This document shows, piece after piece, positions 42,989 through 51,490 of a DNA stretch of 64,000 nucleotides. A program made the position numbers and the translations under genes. Each line of letters starts with the position of its first letter. Within the stretch, counting starts at the first letter, position 1. The notes beneath the pieces are model-generated. The model had not been told where the DNA came from. It saw only the letters and a program-made list of their open reading frames with translations, and did not search any database. Origin of the DNA: JAVKSL01 sp039583695 (GTDB lineage Bacteria > Actinomycetota > Acidimicrobiia > Acidimicrobiales > JAJPHD01); assembly GCA_039583695.1 (NCBI GenBank), contig JAVKSL010000002.1:19892-83891 (forward strand). The letters are read 5' to 3'.

Positions 42989-45177
42989 TCGCTGCGGGGC
43001 GAGTCCTCCGGCGGGGCCTGATCGCTGCGGGGCGAGTCCTCCGACGGGGCAGGGACGGCTGACTCCTGAGCTGCTTCACCGCCGGTCAGGAGCTGTCGTA
43101 CCGTCTCCGCGTCGGGGCCGCGAGTGATCGCTCCCACCTGGTCGCCCACCTCCAACGCCGTCGAGCCCCGAGGCAGGACAAGCTCGGGCCCCCTTTGCAC
43201 GGTCATCACGATTGTCCCGACGGGCAGTCCGGCTGACCTGAGAGGGATCCCGACCAGTGGGGACTGAGGTCCCACCTTGACATCCACCGCCGCGGTGTCC
43301 TTCGAGATCCCGCCGAGCTGGCTCAAGGCGCTGCGCAAGCCGTCCCGGTAGCTGCGCACCAGGGCAGAGGTGGGCAGAACCCCCACCACCCGGCGACCGG
43401 TGCCGAGCACTGGCACCCAGTTGTTGCGTGAGTTCAGCAGTGCCTCGACCGCCGAGTCCAAACGCTGGTCGACCAAAGCAGTCGGCGCCGTGGGATCGGC
43501 CAGGCGCCCCACCTCTGCGCTGGGGTCCGCTGCGTCGAGGCGCTCCAGCCTGGCCGTGCCGATGAACGCACCGGACTGGTCCACCACGGGCGCGCCGGGC
43601 AAGCCTTCACGGCGAAGCTTGTCGACAGCTTCGCCAACCAGGTTGCGGGCATCGAAGATCACTCTCGGACGGGTCATCACATCACGGACCCGCAAGGTCC
43701 CGAGCAAGGGCATCCCGGCGCGGAGGCGATGCGCCGGGGAGTCCTCCCGGCTTTCGAGCTGGCTCCGGTAGATGGTGTCGTCCGCGCGCCGGACGATCAG
43801 GGTCGCCAGCCCGACCGCGATCATCGCCGGGGCCAGGACCGCCAGGGTCCCGGTCATCTCGGCCACCATCACCATCACGGCAACCGGCGCCCGAGAGATG
43901 CTCCCAAAGCACGCCATCATGCCCACGATCACGAACGGCGCCGGGGTGAGGGGGATCCCAGGCGCCACATGGACCAGCAGTCGCCAGATCGCCGCCCCAA
44001 TGAAAGCACCAATGACCAGGCCCGGACCGAAGATGCCACCTGACCCGCCCGAGCCGATGGACAACGAGGTAGCCAGGATTTTGGCCAGTGGCAGGGCCAG
44101 CACTATCCACAGTGGGATTCCAAGGAGCTGAGTCCCGAGACCCTTCTGAATCCAGCCGTAGCCAGTGCCCAGCACCTGCGGGATTGCCAGCGCGAGGAGG
44201 CCCACGCAGAGCCCTCCCAGCGCGGGCCGGAGCATCCGGGAGCCCGGGAGGCGCTCGAACAGCGAAGCGATCCCGTAGAACGAGCGGGCGTAGGCGAGCC
44301 CGACCAACCCGGCCACGATGCCGATGAGGGCGAACCATCCCAAATGCGCCGGGTTGTTGAAGTGGTAGCCGACGGCGGCATAGCCAAAGAGTGGCTTGAA
44401 GCCCTCGAAGGCGGAGAATACGGCGTAACCCACGATCGAGGCGATGAAGCCGGGCAGGATCGCCTCCACCTCGAAGTCGTCGCGGTAGATGATCTCCGCC
44501 GAGAGAATCGCCCCTCCGAGTGGAGCTCCGAAGATCGACCCGATCCCGGACCCGATCCCCACCGCCACGGCGATGCGCCCGTCGGCGGGGCTCAGGTCCA
44601 GCGCTCGGGCAAGGAAGGAGCCGAACCCCGCGCTGATCTGCGCTGTCGGCCCCTCACGACCGCCCGAGCCACCCGAGCCGATGGTGATGGCAGAGGCCAC
44701 GATCTTCACCAGCACCGCCCGGAAGCGGATCCCCCTGGGGTTGTCATGGACCGCTGAGATCGCCGCGTCGGTGCCATGACCCTCGGCCTCGGGCGCGAAC
44801 CTAAAGACCAAGGCTCCTGAGATCAGACCACCCAGGCCGACGATGAGTGGGATGACCCACGGCCGGGCGAAGCTGGCCGAGCCCGAGATCAGCCCCTCCC
44901 CCGCGGGGGTGGGGACGCTATAACCTGCCAGGTCTCCGAGGAACAGATGGGTCGCGAAGACCAGAGCGCTGTAGAACACGACGGCACCCAGGCCCGCGAT
45001 CAACCCGAGGACGACGCCGACAAACAGCCACTTGCGCAGGTAGCTCGTGGCCCGCAGGCGGGCCGATGCGCCCACCGCGACCGAGCGGAGCCGGGCACGC
45101 AGGCTGAGGGGAAGCGCCAGACGCTCGGCCTTGGCAACGCCGGCGGGGACCTCGCCGGGTGCGGGCTGCGCGTTCAC
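42868..45177 (-). CDS. ClC-family ion transporter with CBS and RCK-C domains
   Basis: GTG 45177 is preferred to TTG 45234; the product is 769 residues. The core keeps the gating Glu in GREGP (about residue 175) and GIFGP (about 383), but the first filter motif reads GHGTD at about 133 instead of GSGIP, so the central Ser is missing. Two CBS domains follow (about residues 490-620), then a TrkA-C-like region (PLRSAGLPVGTIVMTVQRGP) and an acidic tail of DSPRSDQAPPE repeats. It is probably an anion/proton exchanger or channel in the cell membrane; the missing Ser makes chloride selectivity doubtful. Confidence 0.85.
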   Translation of the reverse strand: MNAQPAPGEVPAGVAKAERLALPLSLRARLRSVAVGASARLRATSYLRKWLFVGVVLGLIAGLGAVVFYSALVFATHLFLGDLAGYSVPTPAGEGLISGSASFARPWVIPLIVGLGGLISGALVFRFAPEAEGHGTDAAISAVHDNPRGIRFRAVLVKIVASAITIGSGGSGGREGPTAQISAGFGSFLARALDLSPADGRIAVAVGIGSGIGSIFGAPLGGAILSAEIIYRDDFEVEAILPGFIASIVGYAVFSAFEGFKPLFGYAAVGYHFNNPAHLGWFALIGIVAGLVGLAYARSFYGIASLFERLPGSRMLRPALGGLCVGLLALAIPQVLGTGYGWIQKGLGTQLLGIPLWIVLALPLAKILATSLSIGSGGSGGIFGPGLVIGAFIGAAIWRLLVHVAPGIPLTPAPFVIVGMMACFGSISRAPVAVMVMVAEMTGTLAVLAPAMIAVGLATLIVRRADDTIYRSQLESREDSPAHRLRAGMPLLGTLRVRDVMTRPRVIFDARNLVGEAVDKLRREGLPGAPVVDQSGAFIGTARLERLDAADPSAEVGRLADPTAPTALVDQRLDSAVEALLNSRNNWVPVLGTGRRVVGVLPTSALVRSYRDGLRSALSQLGGISKDTAAVDVKVGPQSPLVGIPLRSAGLPVGTIVMTVQRGPELVLPRGSTALEVGDQVGAITRGPDAETVRQLLTGGEAAQESAVPAPSEDSPRSDQAPPEDSPRSDQAPLEDSPRGDPAPLEASAAPGSSSSQDTSPSSTTPSAS
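42937..43052. repeat. 33-bp tandem repeat shared by two convergent genes
   Basis: Three full units start at 42954, 42987 and 43020, preceded by a partial unit at 42937. On the minus strand they encode the 11-residue DSPRSDQAPPE repeat of the ClC tail; on the plus strand part of the array supplies the C-terminal tail of the NUDIX protein. The unit is divisible by three, so frame is kept. Confidence 0.9.
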
Positions 45178-45389
45178 AACAGTTTGCACTGTAAAGCCTG
45201 GGCCTTGCTCTGGGCGCCCATGGTGGTCTCCCAATCACCATTACCCAAGGTCGGCCCACCTTTTGGGCTCGACTGGTCGCTCACAGTATGTCACGTCCGA
45301 CGCGACAGCGATACGAGCGAGGCATGGCCCCAGAGTCCGCCGGAGTCCGGCCAGGCAACCTTGTCGATTCGTGCGACGTGTAACCGAAA

Positions 45390-45444
45390 GTTCGCCCTCG
45401 TTGGCTCTGAAATTCGATTGGCGTTCACATTGATGTTGGCTCGG
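45390..45444 (+). promoter_or_regulatory. PHO-box-like array of 11-bp units upstream of the pst operon
   Basis: Read in 11-bp steps the units are GTTCGCCCTCG (45390), TTGGCTCTGAA (45401), ATTCGATTGGC (45412), GTTCACATTGA (45423) and TGTTGGCTCGG (45434). The first and fourth match the GTTCACC core of actinobacterial PhoP boxes at six of seven positions, the third at four. The array ends 17 bases before the GTG of pstB, so it overlaps the likely promoter. PhoP-type boxes are direct repeats of 11-bp units. Confidence 0.55.
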
Positions 45445-45461
45445 CTTCGTACGGTGGTCCC

Positions 45462-46313
45462 GTGACACTTGAACCGCCCACCCCGCCCAACCCCTACGAC
45501 GCAGAGACTGACATGCCAAACAGCACTGTGGGCACGCTGGAAGACGATCGGTCAGGTTCATCGACCGTCCTAGCCACCCACGACCTGACCCTCGGCTTCG
45601 GGAGCAGGACCGTTCTGGCCGGCATCAACCTGACGTTTCCCCGGGGCACGATCACTGCCCTCATCGGTCCGACCGGTTCGGGCAAGTCGACCTTCCTCAG
45701 GACCCTCAACCGCATGAACGACCACGTCCCTGGGCATCGGCGCAGTGGTGACGTGACCCTCGATGGCCAAAGCATCTTCCACCCGGGCGTTGCCCTGATG
45801 GCGCTCCGGCGCCGGGTGGGAATGCTGTTCCAACGCCCCAACCCCTTCCCCCTTTCGATCCTCGAGAACGTGGTCGCTGGGGTCCGGGCCCACGGCATGG
45901 CCGACAAGGCGGGTCGCCTGCGGATTGCCGAGTCCCGCTTGCAAGAGGTGGGACTGTGGGACGCAGTATCCGGGCGCCTGGGCGACTCCCCCTTCCAGCT
46001 GTCCGGGGGGCAACAGCAGCTCCTCTGCCTCGCCCGGGCGCTGGCCATCGGTCCTGACGTGCTTTTGCTGGACGAGCCGACTTCCTCCCTGGACCCGGTG
46101 ACCATGGAAGCCGTGGAGGACCTGATGCGCCAGCTGGTTCCGGCGCTGACCCTCGTGGTTGTGACCCACAATCTGGCCCAGGCCCGCAGGGTCGCTCATT
46201 ACACGGCATTTTTCAACCGGGGATGCCTGGTCGAGCACGCCCGGACTGTGCAGATCTTCGAGAACCCCCAAGCGACCGAGACCGCTCGCTACGTCAGTGG
46301 CCGCATGGGCTGA
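45462..46313 (+). CDS. pstB: Phosphate ABC transporter ATP-binding protein
   Basis: The 283-residue product has Walker A GPTGSGKSTFLRTLNRMND, signature LSGGQQQLLCLARALAIG and Walker B LLLDEPTSSLDPVTM, with VVVTHNLAQARRVAHYTAFF, the PstB-specific ending. A hydrophilic leader of about 35 residues precedes the domain. It is unusually the first gene of the pst operon and follows a PHO-box-like array. It energises phosphate uptake with PstC and PstA. Confidence 0.9.
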   Translation: MTLEPPTPPNPYDAETDMPNSTVGTLEDDRSGSSTVLATHDLTLGFGSRTVLAGINLTFPRGTITALIGPTGSGKSTFLRTLNRMNDHVPGHRRSGDVTLDGQSIFHPGVALMALRRRVGMLFQRPNPFPLSILENVVAGVRAHGMADKAGRLRIAESRLQEVGLWDAVSGRLGDSPFQLSGGQQQLLCLARALAIGPDVLLLDEPTSSLDPVTMEAVEDLMRQLVPALTLVVVTHNLAQARRVAHYTAFFNRGCLVEHARTVQIFENPQATETARYVSGRMG

Positions 46314-46421
46314 GTCACCCGTGATCCAGCCCCAGCTCGCAAGTCCACCAGCCGGTTCCAGTCCAGCCCTGATTGGCGCCCCGTCGCGGCCGCCCATCCC
46401 CGCCCAGAAGGAGCATCGCCT

Positions 46422-47594
46422 GTGTCCAAGCCTCAGCCCCGTACCCGTTCCCACGTCCGCGGTTTCTCGACCATGCGGGCCAAGGTGCTAGCCCCGGTCG
46501 CCTTGGCCTCTGTCGCCGCCCTGGCGCTGGCCGCCTGCGGCACCAAGACGCCCAGCAGCACCGGAACCACCGCCGGGGGCACCGGGACCACCGTTGCTCA
46601 GACATCCGGCGGCTCCATCACCCTCACCGAGGCCGGCAGCAGCCTGCTGTACCCGCTGTTCCAGATCTGGGCACCCGCCTATCACACCGAGCACCCCAAC
46701 GTCACCATCTCGCCAGCCGCGGGCGGCTCAGGCCTGGGCATCTCCGACGCAATTGCGGGCACGGTCAACATCGGGGCCTCCGACGCCTACCTCTCCCCGG
46801 GCAACGTGAGCAAGGACCCCGACCTCGAGAACATCCCACTCGCCATCTCGGCCCAGATGGTCAACTACAACCTCCCCGGCGTGACCAAGCACCTGAACCT
46901 GAGTGGCCAAGTCCTCTCGCAGATCTACCAGGGCAAGATCACCACCTGGAACGACCCGGCCATCGCCGCCGCCAACCCGGGAGTCACGCTCCCCCCGACC
47001 AAGATCGTCCCGCTGCACCGCTCCGACGGCAGCGGCGACAGCTTCATCTTCACCACCTACCTCTCCGACGCGGATCCCTCGGGATGGGGCGCCAAGTACC
47101 ACTACAACACCAACTTCACCGGGCCCCCCATCTCGGGCGCACTAGCTGAGAACGGCAACGGTGGCATGGTGACCGGCTGCGCCGCCACGCCCGGATGCGT
47201 CGCCTACATCGGCATCAGCTACCTGTCCAAGACCAACTCCGCCGGCCTGGGTGAGGCCAAGCTCAAGAACGCCGCTGGCAACTACCTGCTACCGAACGCC
47301 TCGACGATCGTGGCAGAGGCCTCAGGGTTCGCCCCCAAGACGCCGCCGAACGAGACGATCTCGCTGATCTACGGGCCAGCGCCTCAGGGTTACCCGATCA
47401 TCAACTACGAGTACGCGATCGTCAGCACCCGCCAGCCCAGCCCTCCGACCGCCTCGGCCGTGAAGGCCCTGCTGTCCTGGGCCAGCAACCCGGCCGACGG
47501 CAGCGCGCCGAGCTTCTTGAACCAGGTGGGCTTCCAGCCCCTACCCACATCTGTGGTGGCCCTGTCCACCGCCCAGATCAACAAGATCGCCTAG
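46422..47594 (+). CDS. pstS: Phosphate ABC transporter substrate-binding lipoprotein
   Basis: A GTG at 46422 (AAGGAG about 9 bases upstream) gives 390 residues. The lipobox is VAALALAACGT with Cys near residue 40. Phosphate-binding motifs include LTEAGSSLLYPLF, GGSGLGISDAIAGTVNIGAS and VPLHRSDGSGDSFIFTTYLS. It binds phosphate at the cell surface and delivers it to PstC/PstA. Confidence 0.92.
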   Translation: MSKPQPRTRSHVRGFSTMRAKVLAPVALASVAALALAACGTKTPSSTGTTAGGTGTTVAQTSGGSITLTEAGSSLLYPLFQIWAPAYHTEHPNVTISPAAGGSGLGISDAIAGTVNIGASDAYLSPGNVSKDPDLENIPLAISAQMVNYNLPGVTKHLNLSGQVLSQIYQGKITTWNDPAIAAANPGVTLPPTKIVPLHRSDGSGDSFIFTTYLSDADPSGWGAKYHYNTNFTGPPISGALAENGNGGMVTGCAATPGCVAYIGISYLSKTNSAGLGEAKLKNAAGNYLLPNASTIVAEASGFAPKTPPNETISLIYGPAPQGYPIINYEYAIVSTRQPSPPTASAVKALLSWASNPADGSAPSFLNQVGFQPLPTSVVALSTAQINKIA

Positions 47595-47623
47595 AGCGAC
47601 AGCAGGGGCTGGGTGATCGCCAT

Positions 47624-48703
47624 ATGAGCACCGACCCCGGGACTCCCCCTCCTGGGTTTCTCCTGGCCGATGGTCCGCCCGCTGGGCTCGGCTCCAGCAG
47701 GCGACGCTTCGGATTGGGAGAGCGGGGCCTGCGGGGGCTCGCCGCTTCCGCCGCCGTCGTGCCTTTGATCGCGCTCGCGGCAGTGCTCGGCGTCCTGATC
47801 TACAAGGCCCTTCCGGCAATGCGCTACAACGGCCTCGGGTTCTTCACCCGGCTCGCCTGGAGCGAGGGCAACACCTATGGGGGCATCTCGCACGCGGGTG
47901 GCGTGACGCATCCGGTGGGGGCGACCTACGGCGGGCTCTCCTTGGTCCTGGGCACCCTAATGTCCTCCGCCATTGCCCTGGTGATCGCGGTGCCCCTGTC
48001 GGTCGGGGCCGCGCTGGCAATCGTGGAGAAGCTGCCCACGCGGCTGTCGCGCTCGTTGGGCTTCTTCTTGGAGCTCCTGGCCGGGATCCCCTCGGTGGTG
48101 TTCGGCCTGTGGGGAGTGATCACCTTCGGGCCGATCCTTTCGCGGGACGTGACCCCCTTCATCGCCCGGGTCCTTCCCAATGTCCCCGTGCTCTCCTGGT
48201 TCAAGGGAAACGTGGGTGCGGGTGAAGGCTTGCTCACCTCGGGCATCGTGCTCGCCATCATGGTGGTGCCGATCATCGCTGCCACTACCCGGGACCTGCT
48301 GCGCCAAGTCCCGGTGCTGCCCAAAGAGGGTGCTCGCGCCCTCGGCATGAGCGACTGGGAGGTGACCCGGCGGGTGTCTTTGCGCTGGGTCGGCGCGGGG
48401 ATCATCGGCGCCTCCGTGCTGGGGCTGGCTCGGGCGCTTGGCGAGACAATGGCCGTCGCCATGGTCTCCGGAGCGATCCTGGGAACGATCCCCACCAACA
48501 TCTACGCCACCTTTACCACCATCGCCGCCACGATCGTCTCCCAGCTCGACTCGGCGCTCACCGACTCCACCGGCCTGGCGGTCAGCACCCTTGCCGAAGC
48601 CGCCCTGGTGATCATGGTCATCACCTTGCTGGCCAACATCGGTGCGCGTGTCCTGGTGCGCCGGGTGTCCACCGCGGGCCTGCCCGTCGGCCGAGGCATC
48701 TGA
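47624..48703 (+). CDS. pstC: Phosphate ABC transporter permease PstC
   Basis: The 359-residue protein has six membrane segments. The permease motif is PKEGARALGMSDWEVTRRVS followed by ARALGETMAVAMVSGA. LLAGIPSVVFGLWGVI is the PstC-specific 'IPSVVFG' loop. A large periplasmic segment follows the first helix, as usual. Confidence 0.92.
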   Translation: MSTDPGTPPPGFLLADGPPAGLGSSRRRFGLGERGLRGLAASAAVVPLIALAAVLGVLIYKALPAMRYNGLGFFTRLAWSEGNTYGGISHAGGVTHPVGATYGGLSLVLGTLMSSAIALVIAVPLSVGAALAIVEKLPTRLSRSLGFFLELLAGIPSVVFGLWGVITFGPILSRDVTPFIARVLPNVPVLSWFKGNVGAGEGLLTSGIVLAIMVVPIIAATTRDLLRQVPVLPKEGARALGMSDWEVTRRVSLRWVGAGIIGASVLGLARALGETMAVAMVSGAILGTIPTNIYATFTTIAATIVSQLDSALTDSTGLAVSTLAEAALVIMVITLLANIGARVLVRRVSTAGLPVGRGI

Positions 48704-48716
48704 GCCGAGACCCGAT

Positions 48717-49748
48717 ATGACCAGCGCATCGAGGGCAGGCACCAAGGGCGTCGAAGTCGGGGGGGGCGCCGGTGCCAACGGCACCTCCGGATCGGGCGCT
48801 GGCGAAGGCGGCGGTGGTGGCTCCGCAGGCGGCCCAGCCGGAGTAGTCCTACCCCCGCTACCTCCCCTTCACGCCCCACCATCGCTCCGGCGGCGTGTCG
48901 CCAACGCCACGGCGTGGGGGCTTTGCGCCCTGGCCCTGGCCCTGGTCATAGCCCCGGCCGTATGGGTGGTCGGAGGGGTGCTGGCCAGGGCCATCCCCCA
49001 TTGGCACTGGTCGGTGCTCACCACCGACGGGGCGCAGGTTAGCAAGACCCTCCCGGCCGGCGGCCTGGAAGGCGCCATCCTGGGCACCCTGGTGATCATG
49101 GCCGGCGTCACCGTGCTGGCCGGAACCGTGGGGATCCTGTCTGGCATCCACCTGGCCGAGCACACCAAGCCCAAACGCGGCGCCCTGATGCGAGGCGCAT
49201 CCGAGGTGCTGGCCGGCATCCCCTCGATAGTCCTCGGCTATGTCGGCTACCTGGCTCTGGTGGTGGGACTCCACTGGGGCTTCTCGCTGGGCGCGGCCCT
49301 GATCGTGCTGTCCGTCCTGGTAGTTCCCTACATGGCCCGCACGACCGAGTCCGCCCTGCGCCAGGTGCCCACCTCCTACCGCGAGGGGGCCGAGGCGCTC
49401 GGAATGCCCTCCTCCTACGCCCTGCGCCGCATTGTCCTACGGTCCGCACTGCCCGGGATCATGACCGGGATCCTGGTCTCACTGGCCATCGCCATCGGGG
49501 AGACCGCCCCCCTGCTCTACACCGCCAACTACAACGACGCCCTTCCCGGTCTCGCCCTAACCCACCAGGGGGTCCCGTACCTGACGTACGCAGTTTGGAC
49601 GTTCTACAACCTGCCGTCCTCAGCCTCGGTGGAGCTGTCCTACGATGCCGCGCTGCTGCTCATCGTGCTGGTCCTGATCCTGATCATCGTGGCCCGGGTG
49701 ATCGTCTCGCTCACCCAGCGCAACGCCGAGACCAACACAGGCCGATGA
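48717..49748 (+). CDS. pstA: Phosphate ABC transporter permease PstA
   Basis: The ATG at 48717 gives 343 residues with a Gly-rich leader of about 40 residues, then six membrane segments. Motifs: EVLAGIPSIVLGYVGYLALV, YREGAEALGMPSSYALRRIV and AIAIGETAPLLYTANYND. It pairs with PstC. The response-regulator gene starts one base after its stop. Confidence 0.92.
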   Translation: MTSASRAGTKGVEVGGGAGANGTSGSGAGEGGGGGSAGGPAGVVLPPLPPLHAPPSLRRRVANATAWGLCALALALVIAPAVWVVGGVLARAIPHWHWSVLTTDGAQVSKTLPAGGLEGAILGTLVIMAGVTVLAGTVGILSGIHLAEHTKPKRGALMRGASEVLAGIPSIVLGYVGYLALVVGLHWGFSLGAALIVLSVLVVPYMARTTESALRQVPTSYREGAEALGMPSSYALRRIVLRSALPGIMTGILVSLAIAIGETAPLLYTANYNDALPGLALTHQGVPYLTYAVWTFYNLPSSASVELSYDAALLLIVLVLILIIVARVIVSLTQRNAETNTGR

Positions 49749-50519
49749 GTGCTGGAGAAGGCCGCCGTGCTCCCCCAAGCCACTGACCGCCCGACCGACA
49801 TGAGGCGCGCCGGAGAGCCCACCCTGGCAACTGTGGTGGTGATCGCCGGGTCGAACGACCTCTCCGAGCGCCTGTTGCGGCTGCTGAGCAGGGAGGGCTA
49901 CGGGGTGCGGGTGCAAGGCGATACCCGGGCGCTCCGGGAGCTGAGCGAGTCGGTCACCGCCGAGGCGCCAGACCTGGTCGTCCTGGACGCCGGCCTTGCG
50001 AGCCCCTCCTCGCTGGAGATCTGCCGAGGGTTGCGCGAGAGATGGAGCGGGCCCCTGCTACTGGTCTCGGCCCTACCCGAAGGGATCGACCCCGTGGCCA
50101 GCTTCGAAGCGGGCGCCGACGACTACCTGCCCCGCTACGAGCGCGACCGGGAGCTGCTGGCACGGGTTCGCACCCTCCTCCGCAGGCACTCGAAGCCAGG
50201 GCCAACATCGCCTGACGAGGTCCTGAGCGTCGGAGACGTCACCCTCGACGCGGATCGCCACCAGGTCTGGGTGGGGGGAATCGAGGTCGCCCTCTCCCGC
50301 AAGGAGTTCGCCCTCCTCGAGCTGCTGATGGCCAACCCGGGCCGGGTGCTGGTCCGCTCCCGGCTCATGTCCGAGGTCTGGGGCTTCCACCTCGACCCCA
50401 GTCACAAGACCCTGGAGGTGCACATCGGCCGCCTGCGGGCCAAGATCGAGGAGGACCCGGCCCACCCGACCCGCATCCTCACGGTCAGGGGCATCGGCTA
50501 CCGCTACCGGTCCTCTTAG
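49749..50519 (+). CDS. OmpR/PhoB-type response regulator with degenerate receiver
   Basis: The GTG at 49749 follows the pstA stop directly; the product is 256 residues. The C-terminal winged helix is intact (SRKEFALLELLMANPGRVLV, then SHKTLEVHIGRLRAKIEEDP and ILTVRGIGYRY). The receiver keeps a possible phospho-Asp in LVVLDAGLAS, but the acidic pair (usually VDDE) reads IAGSND, and the conserved Lys of YVTKPF is lost (YLPRYER). It may work without phosphorylation, like GlnR-type regulators. It probably controls phosphate genes, perhaps via the PHO-box-like array. No kinase or phoU is nearby. Confidence 0.82.
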   Translation: MLEKAAVLPQATDRPTDMRRAGEPTLATVVVIAGSNDLSERLLRLLSREGYGVRVQGDTRALRELSESVTAEAPDLVVLDAGLASPSSLEICRGLRERWSGPLLLVSALPEGIDPVASFEAGADDYLPRYERDRELLARVRTLLRRHSKPGPTSPDEVLSVGDVTLDADRHQVWVGGIEVALSRKEFALLELLMANPGRVLVRSRLMSEVWGFHLDPSHKTLEVHIGRLRAKIEEDPAHPTRILTVRGIGYRYRSS

Positions 50520-50590
50520 AAAGACAGCCTGGTCCCGCCCGACACCACGACCCTCTCACCCACCGTGAGCCTGGACTCGTTCAAGCTGGG

Positions 50591-51490
50591 CTATGGTTGG
50601 CATTGCGACCCCGCCGGAGCCAGCGCCACGTCGAGCGCCACGGTGAGGCAACGACAGCCACCGCCCGCCTTTTGGAACTCGCCGACATCTACGACCTCCA
50701 CCGTGAAGCCCCACTCCTCTAGCTGGCGACCGATCCGGGGTGAGCAGGCGGGCATGACCACGACCTCGCCCACGACCACCGAGTTGGCGGTGAACGCCAG
50801 CGCCTCGTCGTCCTCTAGCACCAGAAGCTCTGGGACCAGGGTCTTGACGACCGTGGTTCCGTAGGAGTCGAGCCCGAGCGGCGCGATCATGGCCCGGCGC
50901 CCGTCGAGGGGGCAAAAAACCAGGTCCAGGTGGTACAGCCGCCCGTCCACCAGCTCCACCGAGCGCACCGGGGTCCCGAGCAGGACCGACAAGGCAGCGT
51001 GGGAGGCCACGTCGGAGCGCGAACGGTAACCAGAGACAAGAACCGGTCCGGGGTGGGCACGGGGGTTGCCGGCCACAGAGCAATATTCCTCCGCTTCGGC
51101 TTCGAAAGGCAGGGCATCGCCGGCCCCCTCGTGGACCAGCCCTGCGGGGAGCAGGTCCACCCGCCAGCCCCGTGAGGCGAACCACTCGATATCCTGGGCC
51201 GTCTCGCCCTGGCGCTGGGGATGGCGGAATCGGCTCGGCACGAACTGGCCTCCGTTGACAATCCCGGCGTTGGCGGTGAACACTAGGTCGGGCAAGCCCT
51301 CGACCGGCTCCTGGAGCTCGATCTGTGCGCCCGCGGCTTTCAGGGCCGACACGACGTCGCCGAACTGGCGTCGCGCCAGCTCGGGGTCGGGCCGCACCTC
51401 GGCGTGCATCCACGGGTTGATCTCGTAAGCCACCTCGAAGTGCTCGGGCGGGCACATCAAGAAGCGCCGGCCCCAGCTCAGGGCGCTCAC
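50591..51490 (-). CDS. Arginine dihydrolase-like (amidinotransferase-fold) enzyme
   Basis: The 299-residue product has the guanidino-modifying enzyme fold: PDLVFTANAGIVNGGQFVPS, LYHLDLVFCPLDGRRAM with the catalytic His/Asp region, and the nucleophile Cys in AGGGCRCLTVALD near the C-terminus. Family members hydrolyse dimethylarginine or arginine. The upstream partner is a TIGR00300/LOR-SDH protein; in cyanobacterial AgrE (ArgZ) the same two parts are fused and convert arginine to ornithine and then proline, so arginine dihydrolase is the best inference. The GTG start overlaps the partner's stop. Confidence 0.78.
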   Translation of the reverse strand: MSALSWGRRFLMCPPEHFEVAYEINPWMHAEVRPDPELARRQFGDVVSALKAAGAQIELQEPVEGLPDLVFTANAGIVNGGQFVPSRFRHPQRQGETAQDIEWFASRGWRVDLLPAGLVHEGAGDALPFEAEAEEYCSVAGNPRAHPGPVLVSGYRSRSDVASHAALSVLLGTPVRSVELVDGRLYHLDLVFCPLDGRRAMIAPLGLDSYGTTVVKTLVPELLVLEDDEALAFTANSVVVGEVVVMPACSPRIGRQLEEWGFTVEVVDVGEFQKAGGGCRCLTVALDVALAPAGSQCQP

